From Alopecurus myosuroides (taxonomy: Eukaryota > Streptophyta > Magnoliopsida > Poales > Poaceae): a stretch of DNA of 64,000 bases. The position numbers were made by a program, and so were the translations under genes. The stretch covers positions 239,348,833 to 239,412,832 of the forward strand of contig CM054060.1 of NCBI GenBank assembly GCA_028641055.1. The letters are read 5' to 3'. The first letter of the stretch is position 1. The number at the start of each line of letters is the position of its first letter. The notes under the pieces are model-generated. The model was not told where the DNA came from, searched no databases, and was given only the letters and a program-made list of their open reading frames with translations. Below, one piece after another: positions 44,475 through 58,124 of this stretch.

Positions 44475-47400
44475 TGTAACATCCCTGTTTTGCTAACAAA
44501 GGGTTGTGGTGTTGTGTTCATGGCATATCATGCATATAAAATTTAAATCAAGTTGAATTTGAATTTAATAAGATTTGACCAAAAACCACTTAAAGTGGTC
44601 ACACAAAATTTGAATTAAAAACATTTTCAAATTTGGCAAACCAAGTTATGGTTTTGTTGGAAATTATGTGAGCTTCCCAAAAATGATTTTTGCCAATTTT
44701 TATGTTTACAAAAAGGCCCCCAAAACCTCTGTTTTCTGTTCTGTTTTAATGAGAAAAGGACCTTCTTGTAATTTCCCAAAATTTTAGGGGGTTATTGTAA
44801 TCCCTTTTTCTTTTCTCCTTTCTTTCTTCTAGCTCTGGCCAGAAAGAACGCACATAGGTGCGTGGCCGCCGTGGCCACCTCCTGCCTACGGATGTGCGCC
44901 CGCGCGTGGATGACCTTGGCAGGATGTCGTGCCTCTCTTCTCCTCTCCCTCGCAGAGCTTCCCCTTGGTCGCCCTCCTCTCTCTCTCACTGTAACCACTA
45001 GCGCCACCAAACCCTAACCGCCCCCATGGCCGCCGCCGTGCGCCCATCTCCGGCCATCCCCTGCCGAACGGAGACCACCAGGAGGAGCTCCTCGACCTCT
45101 TTTACCTCCCCCTACAAGCTCGCTTGCCGGGATGGCCTCGCAAGGGCGAATTTCGCCGCCGTTCTTCTCTCCGGCCGCCGGCCGCCACGGAGGATTCCGG
45201 CGCCACTGCCGCTTCCCCAACCTCCTCGACTCCTCCTTTAGCTTCACCACGACGAGGTGAGCTTCCCGGTGCTCTCAGCCCGCCTCCTCCCCCTCGGACA
45301 CCCCTCCCCGGCGTGCTTCCGTCACCGCCGCCGCGCGGATGCTCGCCGGCTCGCCGCCGGTGACCATTCGGTCGAGCCGCCGCCGCCCCTGGACTCCCCT
45401 TTACTTCCTCTACCTCGTGTTACAATCCGTTTTGTGAATCACGCACCAAATCGATGAAATTCGATTTCATCTGTGAAGATCAGAGCATGTTGATGTCATC
45501 ATCACGTCATGCTGGCATCATAACCAAGTTTCTCTCTGTTTTTAGAAAACTGAATAGTTATATGACACGTGGACCCCTGTTTATTTGAATTACAGAAAAT
45601 GATTAAAAATTGAACAATTAATATCTTCCAAAATATTACTCAAAAAAATAAAGTAAAAATATGGTTGTGCTCAGAAAAATAAACTCTATCTAACTATGTA
45701 ATTTTCATACATGTTTGACAACCTTCATTTTTGAACATTATTTTAATATTGTTTAATCATTTAAAATGGAGAAAATAAGTTTTTATTCGAGAAAATTAGA
45801 AAATTAAAAGTAATATACCTTTTTGCTCAAAATGACAATTGGAATCTAGTTATGATGTTTTCAACCCCATTTGAGCAACTAAAATTGTACTCATTTTCAT
45901 AACCGTCCGAAACCCCCTCCGGGGTCTATTTCGGGCTAATTTCAGTAAAAGTGCATAACTGTCATACGAACCCTAGCAACCCATCGAACATGTCTAGGGC
46001 TTTATTTCAATGCATTAATTTGCTCATGCATACATGTTGTGCATTGCATCGATGCCATGGTTGATTGTTCTTCTCTTTCGGTGTTGTTTCCCTCTCGGTA
46101 GAACGTGACTCCGAAGTGAAGGCCAACGAATCCATGACGAATACTTGATCTTAACCGACAAGTCAAGCACTTATTCCTGAAGACTTTATCTGGTTTTCTT
46201 ATAATCAAGGCAAGCATAACCTTTTATCTGCTCATATATGATTTCAAAGTGATTTGAATCTCGTACTTTGCATTCGGTTCCAAACTATTTGATGTCAGTA
46301 GATAGAGTTCTCCTATATACTGCATAACCTAGATATCCTGATCCACTTCACCTAGCAGCTATAGGTTTGTTTGTGCGCGCTCCGCTAAACCTTGTGAGTC
46401 TTGCTTAGCCATGCCTAGTTGATGAATCTGGTCAATGCGTGAATCTACTATGTCAGGTGTTTATGATTTGAGTTACCTTGATAACTTGACTAATCACGGC
46501 ATGGATGTGAGGCCACAATGGGTTGTGGCGTTTTGTCCTGTTCATGCCCCTAGGAGCGAGTTCTCGCCTTCGAGCCAAGACTGAGCGTACAGCCACACGT
46601 GGGCCGATGAACCCCGCCCGGCTGACTAACTTGTTTAACCTTATCCATGAGCCACGTAGTTTGAGCTTTCCATCTGCGTGTGTGTCGGAAAATGTTTTGG
46701 AGAAAACTAGGTCGTGACCGGGACAAGTGATGGACGTACACGGATCTTTTTCCCGACTCACAGAACAGGTGCCGTCAGGAGGTGGCCAACTCCCTGTTGA
46801 CGGGGTGGCCCTGTTTGGGTTGACTCATGGATATGGTTCGACAAGGTAAAGGCCGGGAATCGACCACCCTCTGCCGGCACTTCCCGGACTAGTGCCAACC
46901 CGGTGGCACTAAGAGTCGGTTGGTACGTGTGGGTAAAGTTGTACACCCCTGCAGGGTTAAATCTTTTCGAAAAGCCGTGTCTGCGGTTAAAGACGACTTG
47001 GTGACGGATTCTGTGATCATAGACAACTTAAACGGAATGATTAAAACTTGTTGATAATGAATGAAGGATGCCTCCTCGGAGATGCCGAGAGGGGTTACCT
47101 TGTAGCTTGAGATAGTGGAACAACTGGAGGAGGTGATCTTTGAAGCACGAGGTGCTGAAATGATTTGGTGGATTAAAAGATGATGATATCAGTAGTTGAG
47201 TAGGTTTCTCATCTGTTTTCAAAATACTCTATGAGACGTGCTATTCCTTCCTCAACTTGGAAAACAAAGATGGCTTTACGCAAAATGACCTTCATAAAAC
47301 CTTTCTGAAGATAGCAGATATATAATAGGTTAACTAAGTCTTGTTGAGTACCTCCCGTACTCAGGTTTGCTTAATTTTGGTTCAGGAGAAGATCTCACAT

Positions 47401-48063
47401 CGGTGGTGATTCAACGTGGACATCGACGAGTAGTTTGGGGTTCCCAGGTAGCAGCCTGGAATCTATGGGCTGGGACGTCGCCTTATGTTGCGGCCTCTTA
47501 GGCCTTTTCGGTTCTTGTTGATTAGCAACATAATTTGCCTTCCGTTGTCTGATGTAATGTTGGGTCGTGTGACCTCTGCTTGTAAGCTATACTCTAGTAA
47601 CATATGTTTAATAAAGCTTCATGTTTAGAGTACTGCTTTGATCGGTTGTTGGTTTCGAGCTCATTGTTATACAGTTTTGGCTATGCCTGCATAGTTGTCG
47701 CAGTCGAGGGGTTGTGGAGCCGATGATCCATGTCCGAGCCCGCCTGTCGATTTGATCGGCCTGGGGCGAGGTAACCCCAGTAACCCTCGATTGTTGTTGC
47801 ACTTTCTGGACACATAGCAGCTCTGTATAACTTTGGTCCCGTTCCTTCAGTTTCATCCGAATCGTGGACGATTGGGTATGCATGATTGGTTATGACTAGC
47901 GTGGATACAAGGAGTAGTAGACCGGGGATCCGGACTACGTGCCGATGAATCCGGTCTGCCTGCCGTTGTTTGTTGCGGCCGGGGCTGGTAACCCTGAAGC
48001 CCTTGTGAGTCCATGGCTAGGAGCACATAACAGTATGTATATCTCTAGGTCCGGGGTCTGACA
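44475..48063 (+). repeat. 5' LTR of the long-LTR element (3589 bp)
   Basis: Nearly identical to 51837-55408. It includes a GC-rich leader near 44830-45430. Short open frames there recur in the other LTR and are not genes. It carries an 8-bp segment near 45349-45360 ('gctcgccg') that the other copy lacks. Confidence 0.93.
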
Positions 48064-48068
48064 AGTCA

Positions 48069-48080
48069 TGGTATCAGAGC
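48069..48080 (+). other. Primer binding site (initiator-tRNA-Met)
   Basis: TGGTATCAGAGC, a perfect match to the usual plant site, five bases after the 5' LTR. Confidence 0.9.
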
Positions 48081-51000
48081 AGGACTGCCTGTAGGAAAAC
48101 CTTACTGCTTGGTCGATGTTGAGTCTAGTGTTTGTGAAAACTATTTTGAAACTTCAAATGATTGTGAAAAACCTTCTTAGGATTCTTTTTACTCCTTACC
48201 TGGTATCACTCTAACTCTGGGTCACCTTACCTGTTTGGATTTGAAAAGGTTTTGTTATCTCCTCTAGTCATTCAAAACCTAGGTGCCTTCTCTGGCAAAG
48301 ACGTTCTTTTATCCAAGTTGACCTAGTGTTAAAGTTTCTAGAGTCGTGTGTGTTCCTTAGTCCGTTGATTGTTGTTCAACTGGGAGATTCCTTTCCATCC
48401 TAGTCTCTCAGAGTTGTGTGGATTCCACATTCCTACATGTTTCCAAGTTCTAAATCCTGAATCTCGAGATCTGATTGCCATCTCGAATGTATCTGTTATC
48501 CTCTGCTCAAAGTTCTTCCGGAGCTATGTTTTTCTTTTGAAATCTACTCCGTGATTGCTATTCCTAGGGTTCCTAAGACACTAAGAGAGTAGTTACTCCT
48601 TTGTTTTGGTTTTTAATCTTGGACTTGAACCGAAGGTCCCGGAATGTGCTGAATTGCGGTGAGTTGAGTCATGTGGTTTCATAACCAGGTGATGCTCATG
48701 CCATCAGTACAGGATGCTGACCTTTAACCCAAGTTCTGTTCCTTTGGATCCCGAAGAATTCGTTCTACTTCGGGATGGCTAGGCAATTCCAACTTCAATA
48801 GCCATAGGTTTTCTCTAGGAACCAAAAGGGATCACAACAAGAATGGTCATCATGAAATCCACATCTTCGTTCTTAATTCAGCTATATTGATCCTCTAGCA
48901 TGGGTTTTACAAATGAGTATCACCTGTGCAATCCCCATGGCCTATGGATTTTCCGGAGAATGTTCCTATCTTCCAGTTGCTTCCCGAACTCCATCCGTTG
49001 TTTGGAAACCAAGTTACATATGAATGTTGGATTCTTCTGATGCATTTGTTCTTGTTTTCTGTCAAAACATTCCACCTTGGAATGTCAGGAGAAACAAACT
49101 CCAGTACCTCGTTCATCTTTAGAACCAGGTCAAAGTTTGTAATCCATAGATTAAAGAAGTTTCATCAGCTTCTGTTATGTTCCACCTTCGAGTATCACAC
49201 TCTTTGGCATCAAGAGGTCGTGTTAAGTTTCATGGCCTTAATGATGAAGTGATGCTCTCACACATCTTCAATCCCCCTTCCTCCAAGCTTGAATGCTTGA
49301 GAATGATGGGTCTGTTCTTCGACATGTGTATCAGTTATTCCTAGCAATTTCTAGTGCTTCGAAAAATCTAAGAAACATCTGTATCCTCCTTAGCACTATT
49401 GGTCACCCGGTCTCTGTTGAAGTAGACCGTGTTATCAAATCCGTTTGTTCTGATGCACCTTATTGATCAGAGAGTTAGGTTTATGCCAAAGCTCTCCAGA
49501 CCATATTGGTTGCTTTGAAAAGCATGCCTCCTTTCGATTTCTAAGACATACCGGTGAGTTGTGATATTCTGGTTGTCTCTATAGAAGTATCACCAGGTGG
49601 TTACCTGACCGGGATGTCTAAACAAGGGGTAGTTTGAACTGCTCTTTTCTCCAAGAAAACTCCGCTGGACACCCTGGACAAGTAGGTTGAGCTTAAACAA
49701 CAACTTGGAGAGTTGAAAGACAAGAGCTCCGCCTAACTTGATCCTCTGTTAAGGGATGTCTAGTTTCCTTTGTGTTGAAGCAAGATAGTATCTCCGTAGT
49801 GGACATGCTATAATTTCCACCTTGGTTTGAATTGGGCTATCGTCAAATCGAGAAAAGATCCAAGGACTATCTCGATGGTGTTTCCACTCATGGTATTTTA
49901 CCCGAGTACACCTCATGTCCTTTGGTCTGACCAATGTATCGCCGTGTTCATATATTATATGAATCCCTCCTCTTGGAGTGTTTTGATAAGGGTGTTGTCA
50001 AGCCCATCGATGACATTCCTATTTTCTCAAGTTGCAAGAGGTTCATGTGGAACAAACGGCAACAATATTGGAAACTTTCGAGAACCATCTTTGTGTCATC
50101 ACGAAGTTGGGTTCTAGATGTTCGAAGTAACCTACTCCGGTTCATGTGCATATGGTGAAAGTTGTCGCCAGGGATCCGAGTAAAGTTTTCTTGTTCCCTC
50201 GGGAATATCTCAAGTCAGTTATGCATGTGTGGACTATTCTCGAGATGGTTGGTTGTTACCTCCATTTACTTGAACAAGTTTGCATCCACACTAAGCCACT
50301 GACTGATTGTTCGTGAAAGAGAAGAAGTCTATGATCTTCGATATCTTTGTAATCATCTTTCTCACAAGGACTCCGATGTGTTTTGTTGCAACTAAACCAT
50401 GTAGGTGCAACCGTCTTTCGCAAGTTGCTAATACATGAGTTTTGCAATCTCGCTCATCTTCTTGAGCGTGGCATCATAGTCCATATCTTGAGAATCCAGC
50501 ATATGTACCTCAATTGTAACTGATGCAATCTCTTAGATCAAACATACCGAGTCTAAGTTACCAACCCTCTAACCAGAGCTGAATCTCAAGCAACAATGAT
50601 GGTTGGTGTTTTCTCAAGGGTATTGAATTAGGTCCTTCTGAAAACCCGGCATGGTTGATGTGGTGGCTGACACAATTAGCCGGAAGACCTAATGTCATAT
50701 CTCTTCGAATCCGTAAGAACAACCACTTTCCGTGAGAATTCTTGTGTGGCTCATTCTCACAAGTTTCCCTCCCCTTTCTTCCGAACCGAAGTTCAAATTT
50801 CACTTGTTCACCTATATAAGGCTTGTGTAAGCATGATATTGGTATCCAGAACATCCAGGAGAACCTGGAAGTTGATTCTTCCAATATCTCTCTGTTGAAC
50901 CTCCAAAACCTTCGTCTTAATGGAAACAAGTTCATCGTGAGAACCATCTCGTGGTGTTTCGTAACCGCCGTTGACCAGTTTCCTTTTTCAAGTGGTTTAT

Positions 51001-51822
51001 ACTTGAAGTTCCGTTCATCTCACACATTGTGTGAATTTGTCAGCTACTTCAGCCATGGGATCTTAACCATGTGGTAAACGTATTGCTACGTCCAATCCAC
51101 AATAGGAAAAAGATTCCTTATCCCTTCCGGTATTCTAATCCCCGTTGGCTAACCATCCTTATGGTGTGACCAAGAATTATCCTTCACTACGGTGTTCCAT
51201 CATCCTTTGGTTACTCATCCTCCGTTGAGAAGTAACATCATGATCTTTGACAAAGATCTCGACAAAACTTGACGGAATGAAAGTTCCTTCATCTTCCGTG
51301 TCCATTCCTAAAAGTGAACATGATTTCGTATCAAACCTTTATCCTGAATGCATGATTCCAGCATGTATCGTGTTCTTCCTCGTCCATGGGTATTACTTGG
51401 TGATATTCGAGACCATCCTTCCTATTCCGGTATTCTGTTTGAAGAATCCTTCATGTCAAAAGTTGTTCAACTTTTCTTTTCCAAAAGGATTTAAAGTCTT
51501 GTGCAAAGCTCATATTCCAAATCCTTTCAAGAACCATCGTCTGTAAACTTGAAACCATCTTTTATTCACTCCGTTACCTTGATGTGTTTCATGCCTGTTA
51601 ACTCAACAGTTCTTTGTGAACATTTATGTCTTGAGTTAGCCATAAAATACTCGATCTTCGTGAAGATCATTTCCTAAGAGTTTTCCCTCTTACCTAAGGT
51701 GTAGCCGCTGGATATCCTTGCAAGTGCTACGGATCAACCTCTTCGAGAAGATCGTACAAAACCGGTGTTCCTCCTTTCTTCTCCTTCTGGAATCTCGGGA
51801 CGAGATTCTTGTAAGGGGGGTA

Positions 51823-51830
51823 GATTTGTA
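51823..51830 (+). other. Polypurine tract
   Basis: AAGGGGGG followed by TAGATT directly before the 3' LTR; the usual form in this group of elements. Confidence 0.85.
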
Positions 51831-51836
51831 ACATCC

Positions 51837-54800
51837 CTGTTTTGCTAACAAAGGGTTGTGGTGTTGTGTTCATGGCATATCATGCATATAAAATTTAAAT
51901 CAAGTTTGAATTTGAATTTAATAAGATTTGGCCAAAAACCACTTAAAGTGGTCACCCAAAATTTGAATTAAAAACATTTTCAAATTTGGCAAACCAAGTT
52001 ATGGTTTTGTTGGAAATTATGTGAGCTTCCCAAAAATGATTTTTGCCAATTTTTATGTTTACAAAAAGGCCCCCAAAACCTCTGTTTTCTGTTCTGTTTT
52101 AATGAGAAAAGGACCTTCTTGTAATTTCCCAAAATTTTAGGGGGTTGTTGTAATCCCTTTTTCTTTTCTCCTTTCTTTCTTCTAGCTCTGGCCAGAAAGA
52201 ACGCACACAGGTGTGTGGCCGCCGTGGCCACCTCCTGCCTACGGATGTGCGCCCGCGCGTGGATGACCTCGGCAGGATGTCGTGCCTCTCTTCTCCTCTC
52301 CCTCGCAGAGCTTCCCCTTGGTCGCCCTCCTCTCTCTCTCACTGTAACCCCTAGCGCCACCAAACCCTAACCGCCCCCATGGCCGCCGCCGTGCGCCCAT
52401 CTCCGGCCATCCCCTGCCGAACGGAGACCACCAGGAGGAGCTCCTCGACCTCTTTTACCTCCCCCTACAAGCTCGCTTGCCGGGATGGCCTCACAAGGGC
52501 GAATTTCGCTGCCGTTCTTCTCTCCGGCCGCCGGCCGCCACGGAGGATTCTGGCGCCACCGCCGCTTCCCCAACCTCCTCGACTCCTCCTTTAGCTTCAC
52601 CACGACGAGGTGAGCTTCCCGGTGCTCTCAGCCCGCCTCCTCCCCCTCGGACACCCCTCCCCGGCGTGCTTCCGTCACCGCCGCCGCGCGGATGCTCGCC
52701 GCCGGTGACCATTCGGTCGAGCCGCCGCCGCCCCTGGACTCCCCTTTACTTCCTCTACCTCGTGTTACAATCCGTTTTGTGAATCACGCACCAAATCGAT
52801 GAAATTCGATTTCATCTGTGAAGATCAGAGCATGGTGATGTCATCATCACGTCATGCTGACATCATAACCAAGTTTCTCTCTGTTTTTAGAAAACTGAAT
52901 AGTTATATGACACGTGGACCCCTGTTTATTTGAATTACAGAAAATGATTAAAAATTGAACAATTAATATCTTCCAAAATATTACTCAGAAAAATAAAGTA
53001 AAAAATATGGTTGTGCTCAGAAAAATAAACTCTGTCTAACTATGTAAATTTCATACATGTTTGACAACCTTCATTTTTGAACATTATTTAATATTGTTTA
53101 ATCATTTAAAATGGAGAAAATAAGTTTTTATTCGAGAAAATTAGAAAATTAAAAGTAATATACCTTTTTGCTCAAAATTACAATTGGAATCTAGTTATGA
53201 TGTTTTCAACCCCATTTGAGCAACTAAAATTGTACTCATTTTCATAACCGTCCGAAACCCCCTCCGGGGTCTATTTCGGGCTAATTTCAGTAAAAGTGCA
53301 TAACTGTCATACGAACCCTAGCAACCCATCGAACATGTCTAGGGCTTTATTTCAATGCATTAATTTGATCATGCATACATGTTGTGCATTGCATCGATGC
53401 CATGGTTGATTGTTCTTCTCTTTCGGTGTTGTTTCCCTCTCGGTAGAACGTGACTCCGAAGTGAAGGCCAACGAATCCATGACGAATACTTGATCTTAAC
53501 CGACAAGTCAAGCACTTATTCCTGAAGACTTTATCTGGTTTTCTTATAACCAAGGCAAGCATAACCTCTTATCTGCTCATATATGATTTCAAAGTGATTT
53601 GAATCTCGTACTTTGCATTCGGTTCCAAACTATTTGATGTCAGTAGATAGAGTTCTCCTATATACTGCATAACCTAGATATCCTAATCCACTTCACCTAG
53701 CAGCTATAGGTTTGTTTGTGCGCGCTCCGCTAAACCTTGTGAGTCTTGCTTAGCCATGCCTAGTTGATGAATCTGGTCAATGCGTAAATCTACTATGTCA
53801 GGTGTTTATGATTTGAGTTACCTTGATAACTTGACTAATCACGGCATGGATGTGAGGCCACAATGGGTTGTGGCGTTTTGTCCTGTTCATGCCCCTAGGA
53901 GAGAGTTCTCGCCTTCGAGCCAAGACTGAGCGTACAGCCACACGTGGGCCGATGAACCCCGCCCGGCTGACTAACTTGTTTAACCTTATCCATGAGCCAC
54001 GTAGTTTGAGCTTTCCATCTGCGTGTGTGTCGGAAAATGTTTTGGAGAAAACTAGGTCGTGACCGGGACAAGTGATGGACGTACACGGATCTTGTTCCCG
54101 ACTCACAGAACAGGTGCCGTCAGGAGGTGGCCAACTCCCTGTTGACGGGGTGACCCTGTTTGGGTTGACTCATGGATATGGTTCGACAAGGTAAAGGCCG
54201 GGAATCGACCACCCTCTGCCGGCACTTCTCGGACTAGTGCCAACCCGGTGGCACTAAGAGTCGGTTGGTACGTGTGGGTAAAGTTGTACACCCCTGCAGG
54301 GTTAAATCTTTTCGAAAAGCCGTGTCTGCGGTTAAAGACGACTTGGTGACGGATTCTGTGATCATAGACAACTTAAACGGAATGATTAAAACTTGTTGAT
54401 AATGAATGAAGGATGCCTCCTCGGAGATGCCGAGAGGGGTTACCTTGTAGCTTGAGATAGTGGAACAACTGGAGGAGGTGATCTTTGAAGCACGAGGTGC
54501 TGAAATGATTTGGTGGATTAAAAGATGATGATATCAGTAGTTGAGTAGGTTTCTCATCTGTTTTCAAAATACTCTATGAGACGTGTTATTCCTTCCTCAA
54601 CTTGGAAAACAAAGATGGCTTTACGCAAAATGACCTTCATAAAACCTTTCTGAAGATAGCAGATATATAATAGGTTAACTAAGTCTTGTTGAGTACCTCC
54701 CGTACTCAGGTTTGCTTAATTTTGGTTCAGGAGAAGATCTCACATCGGTGGTGATTCAACGTGGACATCGACGAGTAGTTTGGGGTTCCCAGGTAGCAGC

Positions 54801-55408
54801 ATGGAATCTATGGGCTGGGACGTCGCCTTATGTTGCGGCCTCTTAGGCCTTTTCGGTTCTTGTTTATTAGCAACATAATTTGCCTTCCGTTGTCTGATGT
54901 AATGTTGGGTCGTGTGACCTCTGCTTGTAAGCTATACTCTAGTAACACCTGTTTAATAAAGCTTCATGTTTAGAGTACTGCTTTGATCGGTTGTTGGTTT
55001 CGAGCTCATTGTTATACAGTTTTGGCTATGCCTGCATAGTTGTCGCAGTCGAGGGGTTGTGGAGCCGATGATCCATGTCCGAGCCCGCCTGTCGATTTGA
55101 TCGGCCTGGGGCGAGGTAACCCCAGTAACCCTCGATTGTTGTTGCACTTTCTGGACACATAGCAGCTCTGTATAACTTTGGTCCCGTTCCTTCAGTTTCA
55201 TCCGACTCGTGGACGCTTGGGTATGCGTGATTGGTTATGACTAGCGTGGATACAAGGAGTAGTAGACCGGGGATCCGGACTACGTGCCGATGAATCCGGT
55301 CTGCCTGCCGTTGTTTGTTGCGGCCGGGGCTTGTAACCCTGAAGCCCTTGTGAGTCCATGGCTAGGAGCACATAACAGTATGTATATCTCTGGGTCCGGG
55401 GTCTGACA
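51837..55408 (+). repeat. 3' LTR of the long-LTR element (3572 bp)
   Basis: Direct repeat of 44475-48063 with the same TGTAAC and TGACA ends. The following TAAAA at 55409-55413 is the target duplication. Confidence 0.93.
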
Positions 55409-55413
55409 TAAAA

Positions 55414-56051
55414 CCTCTATAGTTCTGTTTTGGTTTTGGTTTCCACCTTTTCACTTTTGTTTTTCTGGTTTTTATTAATTATTAAAATTCTGGAAATACC
55501 TCAAAAATAAAGTTTCTCAAAAAATTCCAGAAAAATTACAATAATTTTTTACGTAAAAAATGAGGCAGAGAGCCATCTGGGAGGCCTCAGGGGGCCCCAC
55601 CAGTCACGCACACCATGGGGTGGTGCGGCCTACCCTCTGGGGGCGCCAGCACATGGTGTGGGGCCTCCTGGCCTTCCACTAACTCTCTCCCTGCCAAAGT
55701 TCCTTCTCTCACCTCCCAAAATCAAAACATTTCCTCGAACCCAAGTTATTGCTGTTCTTCCTCGAGATTTTTTGATCTGTTTGCTCAGCCCATCATTTGT
55801 GCTGAAATTTGGTGCATTTGCTCTCCGGTATGTGACTCCTACGATTATCCAAGTAGAATTTTGTTCGGTGAAGTATTTCTTGAGTATTTTGGTACTATAG
55901 GTGACAGCTTATGTGGGTTTGCATGCTTGATTTGAGTATAAATAATATAGTTTTGATGCAAGTTTAGCTCTCCTATAAATCTCTATGGTAGTTTCGACCT
56001 TATAGTTGTTTGAAATCATTTTTTGTGATGATTGTTGAATAAATTTCAGAG
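55414..56051 (+). other. Athila-type internal DNA right of the nested element
   Basis: Non-coding stretch continuing the host element from 44469, with no recognised gene. It leads to the accessory ORF at 56052. Confidence 0.5.
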
Positions 56052-57112
56052 ATGTACAACCATAACTTTGGAGAGAGATATAGGAGTGATGCTCCTAGAA
56101 GAACAAGGCCCTCACGTTCATCCACCTTAGTGAGGCCATCGTATAATGAAGACCTTATTGCACCAAACATCAACGATGCGGGAGGTGATGGAATTGCCAA
56201 CCCTTCTAGCTTTCCATGTGTTACATTTTTAAGAAGTGCAGGTCTATTGGATGACTTTTTTATGCCTATTGAAAGAGTTGGTTTAACCAGCTACATGGAG
56301 GATGAAAGTCCTCGGTATGCTAATCTTACAAAAACTTTTGTTGGGAGATTAAAATTTCAGAACAAATATTTTGGTCCCACTGTTGCTTTCAAGTTCTATA
56401 GTAGTCCTTTTTAATTGCTCTTGGAGACTTTTTGTAAGATTATAGGTATCAACGCTTCCGGGACAACATGCAAGATTCAGGATAAACGCGCTGATCTCAT
56501 GGTGCTCTATCGGGAAGTCACCAATGATGATGGCCGCTCGCCCCATCCTGGCAAGATAAGGAACATCCAACTTCCCGCCCTCAGATATTTCACTTATTAT
56601 CTTGCTACTAGTATCCTTGGTAGGGAGAACACTAGCAACATTTCTAGCTATCACCTTGGTTTCATTGATGCTACGCTTAACCGTAGGAAGAAGTATAACC
56701 TTGGTTCACTCATTGCTCATCGCCTTGCTGCTAAGGGGCCCATTTATGGGGGTCCTGATGATGAATTAATTGCTCCCTATAGACTCAACCTTGTTGCCAT
56801 GAAGGCTCGTCATTTTATCACTGCTAACTCTACTGTTGATCATTTAGTATATAGAGTTTATTTATGGATGGAGATGAGCGGGAAGTTATTTTGCTGCAAC
56901 CTATTTTGTTCAAAGTTGACAGGTCACCATGGTCGCGCTCCAAGGAGGAGATATAGGAGCATCTGAGCATGACGGAGCTCTACAGGAAGCAGGAGAGGGG
57001 AGACGCGCCTCCCGAGGACTAACATATCGGCGCGTCCTCGAGCACATATCAGGAGGAGGGTTCCTCCTCATCATACTACGGGGGCGCCACCTCATGGTCC
57101 CCTTGGGGATGA
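56052..57112 (+). pseudogene. Accessory ORF of the Athila-type element, one stop and a late frameshift
   Basis: Start ATG 56052 (MYNHNFGERYRSDAPRRTRP). The frame meets TAA at 56412-56414 and continues in the same frame (LLLETFCKIIG...) to about 56930. The C-terminal part then lies in another frame (ELYRKQERGDAPPED, STYQEEGSSSSYYGG, ending SWSPWG at 57112). The middle (QLPALRYFTYYLATSILGRE, LGSLIAHRLAAKGPIYGG) resembles plant retrotransposon proteins of the Athila ORF1 / 'putative plant transposon protein' kind. No transmembrane segment typical of an envelope protein is evident. The role is unknown. Confidence 0.65.
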
Positions 57113-58124
57113 TCTCCACTTAGGCCAAAAGCCTAATATTGGGGGAAGGTATACCGACATCACACTCATTTATATATCTTTTTGGTCGGTTCTTTGTATA
57201 TCCATGTTTTTGTTTCTTTCCTTTGTTTTCGTTTCCTTTCGCTTCTTTCGTTTCTCTTTGTTTTATTGTTTTGTTCTTGATTTACAAAACACAAAAGGAC
57301 CAAAAATATTTTTGTAGTTTCTCTTTATTTGCTTCTTTAGTTTCTTTTGTTGGTTTGCTTTACCTTCTCGTGTCGGTTTAGTATTCAAAAACCACAAAAT
57401 ATTTTATTGTGTTTGCTTGCTTCTTTCTGTTCTTGTTTTAATTCGAAAACCCAAAAATATTTGTTGTTCTTCTTTGGTTTTGTAAAGTTTGTTGCAGAGT
57501 TCGCCGGAATTCTGTGTCTCCATTGGAGCTTGATTATCATTCTATATTATTCGATCCACACAAGTGAAGAGCAGTAATGATGATTTACGATAATCCAAGT
57601 TGTGGTGAGAGGCTGGTATGAACTCTGTTTGTTTTATTTTTGTACATATACTCATCCATGTGAACATGCTTAGTTTGTTCATGTAAGGTGTATGTTATTT
57701 AATTGATGCTTAGTAGTGCATGCTCTCACGTGTTTAGTTCCAATTTATAAGATAGCATGTCGTATGAATGTTTTCTTGCATTGTTTTATTCATAGAAGGG
57801 TATGACATTGTGGTATCTCCCTCTGATTGTTTAGCTTGAATCGACTTGGCACATGATCACGCATGCTATGACTTAAAAAAAGTCAATTAAGCCTCGATGA
57901 TTTATTTTACCTCGTAGTATTTGTATCACTTGTATGCCCCTGTTAATTTTGTTTTGTCGCAAGCATGATTATGACAGTTGTTGCTCTCTTGATTGTCGCT
58001 CCTCATCTATTTCTAGCCTTCACTTGTACTGAGTATAAGCTCTACTCGTGCATCCAACTCCCAAAAACCAAAGTTTGCCAAATATGTCCACCATACCTAC
58101 CTATATATGTGGTATTTAACAACC
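57113..58124 (+). other. Athila-type 3' non-coding internal region
   Basis: T-rich sequence following the accessory ORF. 'ccaaagtttgcc' and 'ctacctatatatgtggtattt' (58070-58117) match the corresponding region of the element at 28916-30200. Short frames are not credible. The 3' LTR lies beyond the nested element that starts at 58125. Confidence 0.5.

Larger units (their letters stand above)
48064..51836 (+). pseudogene. Eroded gag-pol interior of the long-LTR element
   Basis: No open frame exceeds 130 codons. Traces of chromovirus pol remain at the DNA level. Near 49825 'gggctatcgtcaaatcgag' corresponds to the GYHQI segment of RT. Near 49915 'tcatgtcctttggtctgacc' corresponds to MSFGLTN. Near 50005 'catcgatgacattcctat' corresponds to the catalytic IDDI. 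At the end, 'gggacgagattcttg' (about 51797) is the usual end of the polyprotein. Many short deletions and substitutions have removed the frame, so it cannot encode its own enzymes. Confidence 0.7.
44475..55408 (+). mobile_element. Complete long-LTR Gypsy-type retrotransposon, 10.9 kb, coding region eroded
   Basis: The two LTRs (44475-48063 and 51837-55408) start TGTAACATCCC and end GTCTGACA, and the element is flanked by the 5-bp duplication TAAAA (44470-44474 and 55409-55413). Primer site TGGTATCAGAGC is at 48069-48080 and polypurine tract AAGGGGGG at 51823-51830. LTR size, primer and tract fit the Tekay/Del chromovirus group. By eye the LTRs differ at only about 35-40 places plus an 8-bp deletion, so the insertion is recent. 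The 3.8-kb interior has no intact ORF. It was inserted inside the Athila-type element. Confidence 0.93.

Noticed and set aside
44792..45457. Proline-rich ORFs in the long LTR, repeated at 52367-52782
   Set aside because: Both copies lie in the GC-rich leader of the LTRs; repetition is due to the LTR, and the frames are not preserved between copies.
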